NCBI GenBank assembly: GCA_946886185.1
Contig: CAMPIC010000116.1
Coordinates: forward strand, 1-7,761
Direction: 5' to 3'
Length of the DNA: 7,761 nucleotides
Source: an uncultured bacterium
GTDB taxonomy: Bacteria; Eisenbacteria; RBG-16-71-46; CAIMUX01
Position 1 is the first letter of the stretch, and each line of letters starts with the position of its first letter. A program made the translations under genes and the position numbers. The notes under the pieces were generated by a model. It was not told the DNA's origin. It was given only the letters and a program-made list of their open reading frames with translations, and made no database searches. Of the stretch, positions 1 through 5,522 are shown piece after piece.

Positions 1-717
1 GGTGCTCGCCTTCCGGCTCCGACACCAACGCACTCCAGTACCCTCGTCTTTCGATAACGGCGCGACGATCCGGGGTGCCGCCGCCTTCCGGGTCACGCGG
101 AACGATTCGGATCGAAAGGTTTGGAACCCAGATGGCCCGGTCGTAAGCGCTCCTACGATCTGACTCCAGATCCAGCGTGCCTCCAGGTTCGGATCCGCCT
201 CGCCCGAGAGAGTGCCCGCAACCGACGCCCGATCGAGACACCGGGTGACCGTGCGGATGAGGTCGGTCATCCCGCGCTCCAGCTCGGCCTCGCCGTCGGT
301 CGGCGAACCCCGATCCGTACCGGCCGCCAGCGACCATGCCTCATGGAGATGCCGCAGGAGCACCGGGTCGCGATCCACGTAATCGAAACATTCGATCAGG
401 ATCGCTTCGATCTGTCGCAACGGGTCGCTCTCGCGGGACTCGACTTCTCGGAGCGCCTCGTTCCAGCGGAGGAGCTCTCGCGCGAGCACTTGCTCGAACA
501 GATCGCGCTTGTCACGGAAGTAGAGGTAGATCGATCGCTTGCTGTATCCCGCGGCAGCGGCGATCCGCTCGATCGTCACCGACTCGTATGCGCGCTCGCG
601 GAAGGCGCGTTCAGCGAACTCGAGGAAGCGCTCCCGAGTGTGCTCCCGAGCCCGGGCGCGTCGAAGTTGGGCTGGGGTGGTGGGCAAATGGGAGGGGGAT
701 TCGCGGCTATACGCCAT
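1..717 (-). CDS. TetR/AcrR-family transcriptional regulator (3' end outside window)
   Basis: A DNA-binding repressor, read on the minus strand from ATG at 717-715 with no stop before the window edge (239 codons visible). Residues about 27-70 form the classic TetR N-terminal domain: a helix (FLEFAERAFRERAYESVTIE), then the helix-turn-helix IERIAAAAGYSKRSIYLYF at about 50-67, followed by RDKRDLFEQVL. Residues 80-190 are helical and variable, as expected for the ligand-binding domain, so the ligand cannot be told. No clear Shine-Dalgarno precedes the ATG, and no other ATG lies nearby, so the message may be nearly leaderless. A strong dyad (723-751) sits directly upstream, suggesting autoregulation. 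TetR proteins are usually near 200 residues; the last 50 or so codons here are basic and unlike the family, so the true C-terminus may lie elsewhere or a frameshift may be present. The N-terminal family call is firm, the 3' end is not. Confidence 0.88.
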   Translation of the reverse strand, partial: MAYSRESPSHLPTTPAQLRRARAREHTRERFLEFAERAFRERAYESVTIERIAAAAGYSKRSIYLYFRDKRDLFEQVLARELLRWNEALREVESRESDPLRQIEAILIECFDYVDRDPVLLRHLHEAWSLAAGTDRGSPTDGEAELERGMTDLIRTVTRCLDRASVAGTLSGEADPNLEARWIWSQIVGALTTGPSGFQTFRSESFRVTRKAAAPRIVAPLSKDEGTGVRWCRSRKAST

Positions 718-722
718 ATGAA

Positions 723-751
723 ATCCAATAGTTAGTAAATAACCATTGGAT
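723..751. promoter_or_regulatory. Probable TetR operator (29-bp interrupted palindrome)
   Basis: Two 12-nt arms, ATCCAATAGTTA (723-734) and TAACCATTGGAT (740-751), are inverted repeats with a single mismatch around a 5-nt centre (735-739). The dyad begins 5 bp upstream of the tetR start codon and overlaps its likely -10 element. Size, symmetry and position fit a TetR dimer site mediating autorepression. That it binds this particular regulator is inference. Confidence 0.72.
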
Positions 752-778
752 AGTACGCGCCGGGATCTGCTTTCGCAA
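750..778 (-). promoter_or_regulatory. Possible tetR promoter
   Basis: Reading the minus strand, TTGCGA (778-773) and TACTAT (755-750) are separated by 17 bp, each matching the sigma-70 consensus at four of six positions. Transcription would start near 743, giving a leader of about 25 nt that contains most of the dyad at 723-751. A bound repressor there would block the promoter. The hexamers are weak, so this is a suggestion that rests mainly on the geometry. Confidence 0.35.
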
Positions 779-843
779 GAATCAATTGAGAGTGTCAATC
801 CGGCTCGATCCTGTCCTGGGGAGAGCCGGGATCCCATGAGATG

Positions 844-858
844 AACGACCGAGTCGTT
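844..858. promoter_or_regulatory. Small dyad of unknown function
   Basis: AACGAC and GTCGTT are perfect 6-bp inverted repeats around CGA. The site lies about 300 bp upstream of imuA and 125 bp upstream of tetR. It could be an operator, but arms this short also arise by chance in GC-rich DNA. Confidence 0.2.
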
Positions 859-986
859 TCGCCAATGAACCTGCGGGCCCACTTTCGGCGATGACGCACG
901 CGCCGTGAGAACCGACATGGTGAGTCGCCCGTCGATCGAATCCACGCGATGCCCCAGCCTCATGCTCGACTCCACCAAGAAATGGA

Positions 987-1023
987 TTGAATGCGTACGT
1001 TCGTCTGGTATCGTTCAGAGTTC
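987..1023 (+). promoter_or_regulatory. Possible imuAB promoter with clustered GTTC (LexA-like half-sites)
   Basis: TTGAAT (987-992) and TATCGT (1009-1014) are spaced by 16 bp, each matching the sigma-70 consensus at four of six positions. Three GTTC motifs overlap or follow them (999-1002, 1013-1016, 1020-1023), and GAATG-CGTA-CGTTC (989-1002) is an imperfect dyad. GTTC/GAAC are LexA half-sites in several bacterial phyla, and imuAB operons are typically LexA-controlled. None of the spacings matches the Gram-positive (CGAAC-N4-GTTCG) or alphaproteobacterial (GTTC-N7-GTTC) boxes, so LexA binding is a guess based on position and family. Confidence 0.3.
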
Positions 1024-1054
1024 AAGAGAGCCGCGCGGCCGGGCCAACCTAGCC

Positions 1055-1130
1055 AAAGCCGAACTGAAAGCCGGAACTGAAAGCCGGAACCGAAAGCCGG
1101 AACCGAAAGTCGAACCGAGCCGAGCCGAAC
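1055..1130 (+). repeat. 13-bp tandem repeat in the imuA leader
   Basis: About five direct copies of AAAGCCGGAACYG stand head to tail: 1055-1066 (one base shorter), 1067-1079, 1080-1092, 1093-1105 and 1106-1117 (shorter, with a T for C). A decayed tail runs to 1130. Each copy carries GAAC, at 1061, 1074, 1087, 1100 and 1112, with one more at 1127. The array ends just before the imuA ribosome-binding site, so it would lie in the 5' leader or core promoter. Its role is unknown. Confidence 0.8.
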
Positions 1131-1145
1131 CTGAGAGGACGTCGG

Positions 1146-1919
1146 ATGTCATCGAGCACTGCCGCAGAAGCGTCCCTCTCCACACTCATGCTCGCGAGCC
1201 GGATGGGGATCCCGCAGCAACTTCCCCAGCCCGACGAGCGATGGAGCCTCGATGCGTTGGCGGGACGGTTCGTCGAGCTCTCCACTGCCGAAGCCACTCC
1301 GGTGCTGACGATCTCGATGGGACTGGTCCTCCAGTGTCAAGAGCGATCAGAATCATCGATCTGGATTGCTACGGGCCCCTCCACGTTCTATCCCCCCGAT
1401 GTGGCGGAATCAGGGGTGGATCTGGGAGCCCTTCCGGTGGTGCGCGTCCAGGGTGTGCTGGCCGGAGCCAGGACGGCGGACATCCTCCTGCGCTCGGGAG
1501 CCGTGACGCTGGTCGTTCTCGATTTGATCGGAGCGTCCGATCCGGCGCCCCGGCCCACCGACGTAGCTCGCTCCCGTCCAGCGCCGGCATTCTCCCAACG
1601 CGCGAAGTACGCGCAGCTTCGATGGAGCCACCAGCTCGAGAGCCGCCCTTCCCAGTATCCAGAACGAGCGTTCACACAGGCACTGCAAACCCGACTGGCG
1701 GCCTTGGCTCAGAAGCATCATGCGACCTTGCTCTGTCTGACCCGAAAGGGACGGACCTCCTCGTCTCTCGGATCGTTGGTTTCGTTACGCGCCGTCGGCG
1801 ATGTCAGGAAGACCGCCTTCGATCGATTCCTATGGGAGCTCGTGGTGCTCAAGGACAAGCGCCACTCTCCCGGTTGGGAGCATTCGGAGGCGTGTCGTGG
1901 CCCTTCTGGCATGTATTGA
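1146..1919 (+). CDS. imuA: ImuA, RecA-like accessory protein of SOS mutagenesis
   Basis: The 257-residue product resembles the ImuA/ImuA' group, relatives of RecA that work with ImuB and DnaE2 in error-prone translesion synthesis in the cytoplasm. Residues about 36-61 (LDALAGRFVEL...LTISMGLVL) correspond to the RecA strand/P-loop region, but the Walker A signature is gone (STAEATP at 46-52 in place of GxxxxGKT). Residues 81-103 (FYPPDVAESGVDLGALPVVR) and 113-130 (ILLRSGAVTLVVLDLIGA) match the Walker B part of the fold. The C-terminal LKDKRHSPGWEHSEACRGPSG (235-255) is typical of the myxobacterial-type proteins. The start is ATG 1146, with GAGAGG seven bases upstream. The gene overlaps imuB by 23 nt, so the two are probably co-transcribed and translationally coupled. 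In known systems this operon is LexA-controlled. The family assignment is by remembered motifs, not by a search. Confidence 0.85.
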   Translation: MSSSTAAEASLSTLMLASRMGIPQQLPQPDERWSLDALAGRFVELSTAEATPVLTISMGLVLQCQERSESSIWIATGPSTFYPPDVAESGVDLGALPVVRVQGVLAGARTADILLRSGAVTLVVLDLIGASDPAPRPTDVARSRPAPAFSQRAKYAQLRWSHQLESRPSQYPERAFTQALQTRLAALAQKHHATLLCLTRKGRTSSSLGSLVSLRAVGDVRKTAFDRFLWELVVLKDKRHSPGWEHSEACRGPSGMY

Positions 1920-3507
1920 TCTCCCCGCCTTTCCGCTCCAGATCCTCCTGCAGCGACATCCAGATTGGATCGGCAAGCCTGCCGTGGTTGTGGATCTGGA
2001 TAAGCCACAAGGAGTTATTTTGTGGTCCAATGAGCAGGCACGATCGTTCCGAATCCTTCCCGGGATGCGCTACGCGGCCGGATTGTCGATGACGCGGGAG
2101 CTGCGGGCCGGTGTCGTAGAAGAAGCAGCCATTCGCGCCGGAGTCGAGCGGGTGGAGCGGCGCCTGCGCTTCTATTCTCCCGAAGTCGAATGTTCCGGTT
2201 CGGAGCCCGGGCTCTTTTGGGTCGATGCCGCAGGTCTCCAACTGACCTTCCCGTCGCTCGCGCAGTGGGCTGCACTGATCCAGACCGATCTGTCTGAAAT
2301 GAAGTTCGCCGCGCGCATCGTCCTGGGAAGGTCGCGATTTGGGACGTACGCCGCCGCCAAAGCACAAGAGCCCGATCCGGAACTGCTTTGGAGCGGAAAG
2401 GCGACCGGGCAGCGAGTCGATCCCGATCAGAGCACGGGAAACGCACAACTGCTCCCCCCGCGGATCTTTCGATCGGGCGCGGAAGAGCGGGAGTTCGTCC
2501 GGGCGATCCCGATCGATCGGCTGGCCTTCGATGCGGAGTCTCGGGAAGTGTTCACCAAGCTCGAGATCACCACGCTCGGCGCATTCATGGACCTGCCCCC
2601 CGAATCGATCCAGCGCCGGTTCCGGCCGGAGGTCGGCCGCCTGCACCGTCTCGCCCGCGGCGAGCTCTGGGATCCTCTTCAGCCGGCGGATCCGGCTCGG
2701 ACGTGGAAGGCGTGCAAGATCCTGGACGATCCGGAATCCGATCGAAGTCGGCTCCGGGAGCAGGCCTTCGAGCTGCTGCACCAGGTCCTGGTCGAGCTGG
2801 CGAGCGAGCAACAGGCTCTGGCGGAAATCGATCTGGTGCTGGTGCTGGAGCATGGAGGCGCCGGATCGCGGGGAGAGGATGGATCTCGGCAGCTCCCCCC
2901 GCGTTGCCGAGAGACGTTCCGTCCCGCGGAGCCCACTCTGGACGAAGAGCAGCTCCGAGAGCTGATCGCGCTTCGCTTGGACTCGCTCTGTCTCCCGGCG
3001 GGGGTGATGGAGATCGAGCTGCGCGCCGCGAGCGTTCCCTTTGCCAACGAGCAGCTCCAACTGCTCGCGGAAACTCCCAAGCGGGATCGGGCCGCCTTGA
3101 ACCGGGCCTTCGCCCGCCTGCGGGCCGAGTTCGGCGAGGAAGCGGTCGTTCATGCCCGAATCGAAGAAGGGCATCTTCCCGAAGCTCGCTTCGCCTGGAA
3201 CGCGCTGACCTCGATGCCGATCCCCACTCCGCGCAAAGTGATCGCGCGTTCTTTGGTGCGCAGGATTTTCGATCGTCCACTTCCGCTTCCGCCGCGTCCT
3301 CGCCACGAGCCGGACGGCTGGCTGATCACCGGAGTGGAAGGAGGATCGGTGGAAGAGATCCTCGGTCCATACATCGTCTCGGGAGGATGGTGGCGACGGG
3401 AAGTGCATCGCGAGTATCACTTCGCGAAGACCGACCAGGGTCGATGGCTGTGGGTCTACTTCGATCGGGAACGGCGCCGCTGGTTCCATCAAGGCGAAGT
3501 GGAGTAA
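1897..3507 (+). CDS. imuB: ImuB, catalytically inactive Y-family polymerase-like mutasome subunit
   Basis: This 536-residue protein is the non-catalytic Y-family polymerase homologue that links ImuA, DnaE2 and the beta clamp in the mutasome. Order of parts: palm/fingers 1-190, beginning ALLACIDLPAFPLQILLQ; helix-hairpin-helix thumb about 205-256; little-finger-like region about 270-380; a QLQLL beta-clamp-type motif at 386-390; and a C-terminal domain (about 470-536) with SGGWW at 495-499 and REYHFAKTDQGRWLWVYFDR, as in the DUF6504 tail of ImuB. D8 of the first metal motif remains, but the S-I-D-E position reads E-P-G-L (103-106), so the acidic pair is lost, as usual for ImuB. The start is GTG 1897, six bases after GGAGG (1886-1890), inside the end of imuA. 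Upstream in-frame codons back to ATG 1801 lack family resemblance. No dnaE2 follows; the next gene is convergent. Confidence 0.9.
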   Translation: MALLACIDLPAFPLQILLQRHPDWIGKPAVVVDLDKPQGVILWSNEQARSFRILPGMRYAAGLSMTRELRAGVVEEAAIRAGVERVERRLRFYSPEVECSGSEPGLFWVDAAGLQLTFPSLAQWAALIQTDLSEMKFAARIVLGRSRFGTYAAAKAQEPDPELLWSGKATGQRVDPDQSTGNAQLLPPRIFRSGAEEREFVRAIPIDRLAFDAESREVFTKLEITTLGAFMDLPPESIQRRFRPEVGRLHRLARGELWDPLQPADPARTWKACKILDDPESDRSRLREQAFELLHQVLVELASEQQALAEIDLVLVLEHGGAGSRGEDGSRQLPPRCRETFRPAEPTLDEEQLRELIALRLDSLCLPAGVMEIELRAASVPFANEQLQLLAETPKRDRAALNRAFARLRAEFGEEAVVHARIEEGHLPEARFAWNALTSMPIPTPRKVIARSLVRRIFDRPLPLPPRPRHEPDGWLITGVEGGSVEEILGPYIVSGGWWRREVHREYHFAKTDQGRWLWVYFDRERRRWFHQGEVE

Positions 3508-3588
3508 ACGCGGCGCACACAAGCAACGCGGTCACGAGTGCTCGCGAACACCGAACTTCGCATCACAACCACGTCAGTCGGCTTGGTA

Positions 3589-3629
3589 TCGCGATCGCCG
3601 CTCACCATTCCGGCGAGCGGCGATCGCGA
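3589..3629. terminator. Probable bidirectional terminator hairpin between convergent genes
   Basis: A perfect 15-bp inverted repeat, TCGCGATCGCCGCTC (3589-3603) and its complement (3615-3629), flanks an 11-nt loop. It lies 81 bp after imuB and 11 bp after the stop of the minus-strand lipoprotein gene, where both transcripts should end. Neither side has a T-tract, so it is not a textbook intrinsic terminator; it may act with Rho or by protecting the 3' ends. Each arm contains the octamer GCGATCGC. Confidence 0.6.
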
Positions 3630-3640
3630 CCTGGCTGCCT

Positions 3641-4123
3641 TCAACCGTCGATCATGCGCAAGGAGTATTGGGAGAAGTGCGTGATCCCGAGCGACACGTT
3701 CGATCCCTGATCGACGCCACCCAGGTCGTCCCACGTCTCCGTTATCTCGTTCCACAAACAAATGTGATACGCATCCTCGACGTCATAGTTTTCCGGCTTG
3801 GCGAACGTAATCGTACAAGGTTGCGCGAACGTCTGGCCGTGCGGGCCCATCGTCGCGATCAATTCAGGATCGGTCGAGACGATCATGGTCAGCGTAGTCG
3901 GAGTCGATAGCGCGCTTGAAGCGATCTGGAACCACGCCGTGGAATCACCGAGCGATCCTCCGGGCGTGGAGAACGTTCCCTGATACGGACCGTGCAACGT
4001 CTCATCGGTGGTGGCAGCGTGCGGGTACGTGCTCGGAGAGGTGAACGTGTCCGATCCGCAGCCAATCGTGAAAGCGATGATCAAACAAACAGCAAGCACT
4101 CGCGCAATCTTCGAGATAAACAT
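3641..4123 (-). CDS. Small secreted lipoprotein with ZU5-like beta-sandwich domain
   Basis: The product is 160 residues. Residues 1-21 (MFISKIARVLAVCLIIAFTIG) are a lipoprotein signal peptide: a lysine and arginine, a hydrophobic core, then the lipobox TIGC with the lipidated cysteine at 22. A low-complexity Ser/Thr/Pro linker follows. The rest (about 75-156) resembles ZU5-like domains of bacterial surface proteins: MGPHGQTFAQPCTITF at 92-107, a W-N-E-x-T-x-T-W-D-D-L-G-G block at 124-136, and THFSQYSL at 148-155 as the closing strand. It is probably anchored in a membrane with the domain outside the cytoplasm; ligand and role are unknown. The start is ATG 4123, chosen for AGGAG at 4135-4131 with a 7-nt spacer and for the signal peptide; the frame is open back to 4300, but that stretch is not protein-like. 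It appears to be a single-gene unit convergent with imuB. Confidence 0.82.
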   Translation of the reverse strand: MFISKIARVLAVCLIIAFTIGCGSDTFTSPSTYPHAATTDETLHGPYQGTFSTPGGSLGDSTAWFQIASSALSTPTTLTMIVSTDPELIATMGPHGQTFAQPCTITFAKPENYDVEDAYHICLWNEITETWDDLGGVDQGSNVSLGITHFSQYSLRMIDG

Positions 4124-4640
4124 TGTGCATCTCCTGGGCGCTGGTGACGCGGGCGTTTGGCCCGAACAGCGCGCGCAATTAGCCAGCAACGGTCTCGGTC
4201 CGGTGTGGATCGAGACGCCTGGAGAAGCCCGGCGAGGTGTGCAGAGGTGTGTGCCCGACGGTGCGGGAACGTGATGAGCGGGAAAGCTCCCGCGGACCAC
4301 GATTCAACTCAAAGCGGAGGGAGAGGGATTGAGCGTCATCGCTTTCGTTGTATGCCGGCTATGGCCCCAGCCAGCCATGGCGACCTGCTCGATGATCGCC
4401 AGAAAGTCGGCTTCCTGACCGAAGGGCAGCGTGTGAAGAACCCACGGCGCTCTCCTTCGGAAACTCCACTTGTGGCGGCCATGCCACTTTCCCGAAGGGC
4501 GATCCGATCACCGTGATTCCGGGGAATTTCCGCGCTTTTTGCTGAGCGCTGTCCTGGTGGAGTCCTCGGCTCGATCGGCAGGAGTAAAGAAGATTTGGAT
4601 GGAAATAGGGGCAACCGATGCGCGACTGCGTCCAACGCCG

Positions 4641-4745
4641 GCGTAACCTATTGGGGATATACAGATAATCGAGGATTCAAAAACGTTTTACAGGAAGGAT
4701 GGTTGATTCAACGAGATTTGGATGATTTCAATCTAGTTTCGTTGC
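4641..4745. other. AT-rich island
   Basis: By direct count, 4681-4740 has 21 G or C in 60 bases (35%), against roughly 60% or more in the surrounding sequence. The island lies inside the gene-free region. It is crossed by an 85-codon frame from TTG 4595 to TGA 4852 (containing the string YWGYTDNRGFKNVLQEGW), with AGGAG ten bases ahead of the TTG, but no family is recognisable. It could be a promoter or regulatory zone, a small foreign gene, or a remnant of one. Confidence 0.45.
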
Positions 4746-5036
4746 ATCCGGACGGGTCGAACGCATCGTGGACAGGCGGATCGTTCGAGAGACGTACGCG
4801 GTCAGTGCTTCAAGACAGTGTGGGATGTTCTCGCGAGGCGGCCGGCAGGTGAGTCATTCGAAGAAGTTCGGAAACCGTGGCTGTCGGGCGCCACACGCCG
4901 ACGCGGCGCGCCCGAACGGTCCTGCGGCCGATGGCAAGGGGGGAAGGCGGGCCGGTGCAGCCCCACTACCCGCCTGGACCTTCCCCCCGAGCCATCGCGA
5001 CCATCGCGTACCGCAACCGCCCACTCGTAAAAGGAG

Positions 5037-5078
5037 CGTTCCCCGTCGAGGCACGGCCTGACGCCTCTCGGGGGAACG
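5037..5078. repeat. Two-step inverted repeat (hairpin)
   Basis: CGTTCCCC (5037-5044) pairs with GGGGAACG (5071-5078), and GAGGC (5048-5052) with GCCTC (5063-5067). The two stems are separated by a symmetric 3x3 internal loop and closed by a 10-nt loop. No T-tract follows on the plus strand, and the sequence ahead on the minus strand is not a T-tract either. It could be a structured RNA element or a factor-dependent terminator; no transcript is evident. Confidence 0.45.
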
Positions 5079-5474
5079 AGGGGAAACAGGAAATCGATGT
5101 GCCGTGAATCCCCTTTGGGTCGATTTCCGATGAGAATCGATTCCTGTGCGTGGAAGTCGTTGTCGGAAAGCAAAATGAGCGCGACAGACCCGGGGTCGGG
5201 AAGAAGCCCGAGTCCCTGCGCTGCGCTCCGGGATTCAAGACAGCTTTACCGCCGCTGCTCCCGAGGGGGCTTCTCTCATTGGGAACCGGCTGGATGCCAA
5301 TGACTTGGCGGGATTCAAATCCAATTGACTCGATCCAAAAGTTTTTGACTGGTTCGATCCCAGTGGGGAAGGTGCGAACGCCTCAACAAGGACGGGGACG
5401 TGATGTCCGCCGATAGGGACACGCCCTCCATCATGAGCGCCGCGCCGCTTGGGTGAAGTCCTGCTCTCCGCATG

Positions 5475-5498
5475 ACGGCGCTGCAGGACGAGCGCCGT
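5475..5498 (-). terminator. Possible terminator hairpin after the GAF/AAA+ regulator
   Basis: ACGGCGCT (5475-5482) and AGCGCCGT (5491-5498) are perfect 8-bp inverted repeats with an 8-nt loop, beginning 24 bp beyond the stop codon of the regulator. There is no T-tract on the minus-strand side, so termination is inferred from position only. Confidence 0.3.
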
Positions 5499-5522
5499 TG
5501 CGTCTTGCGCGCGCTTATCCCA

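Larger units (their letters stand above)
718..1145. other. Divergent intergenic region between tetR and imuA
   Basis: This 428-bp gap separates two outward-facing genes. Next to tetR it holds the dyad 723-751 and a possible promoter. A small perfect dyad, AACGAC-CGA-GTCGTT, lies at 844-858. A possible imuA promoter with clustered GTTC motifs lies around 987-1023, followed by a 13-bp tandem repeat at 1055-1130 that reaches to just before the imuA ribosome-binding site. A reading frame open from GTG at 905 crosses the gap, but it lies out of frame with imuA, overlaps it fully and resembles no protein, so I do not count it as a gene. Confidence 0.6.
4124..5522. other. 1.4-kb region without a convincing gene
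   Basis: Three genes point away from or end at this stretch: the lipoprotein gene starts at its left side and the GAF/AAA+ regulator ends at its right. Reading frames of 60-123 codons exist on both strands, but none resembles a known family and most are mutually antisense. The left part holds a small hairpin, GCGGGA-AAGC-TCCCGC (4278-4293), in the lipoprotein upstream region. The middle is AT-rich (about 4640-4745). The right part has two stronger hairpins (5037-5078 and 5475-5498). Short protein-like pieces, for example a frame at about 5203-5328 that ends in a TGA, could be remnants of a decayed gene, but I cannot name one. Confidence 0.5.

Noticed and set aside
121..735. 204-codon plus-strand frame antisense to tetR
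   Set aside because: The opposite strand encodes an unmistakable TetR helix-turn-helix domain; this frame is its mirror.
785..799. ATTGA-N5-TCAAT inverted repeat
   Set aside because: The 5-bp arms are too short to separate from chance, and no promoter element fits it.
1055..1130. CRISPR array
   Set aside because: The units are 13 bp and directly adjacent, with no unique spacers, and no cas genes are present.
905..2092. 395-codon plus-strand frame starting with GTG at 905
   Set aside because: It lies out of frame over nearly all of imuA and the start of imuB, is rich in Arg/Ser/Pro/Gly as typical of shadow frames in GC-rich DNA, and has no recognisable domain or ribosome-binding site.
1849..3522. 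557-codon minus-strand frame antisense to imuB
   Set aside because: imuB has clear family motifs along its whole length; the antisense frame is long only because of codon bias and has none.
2388..3710. 440-codon plus-strand frame overlapping imuB
   Set aside because: It is low-complexity Arg/Gly/Ala/Ser sequence in the wrong frame of imuB, with no family resemblance.
4595..4852. 85-codon frame from TTG 4595 across the AT-rich island as a gene
   Set aside because: It has a rare start codon, a ribosome-binding site at a long spacing, no recognisable family, and codon use that changes sharply along its length. It is kept only as a possibility under the AT-rich island.
5367..5415. Dockerin or EF-hand-like string LNKDGDV near 5381
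   Set aside because: A single seven-residue match in a short frame, with no second repeat, no start and no upstream domain; likely chance.
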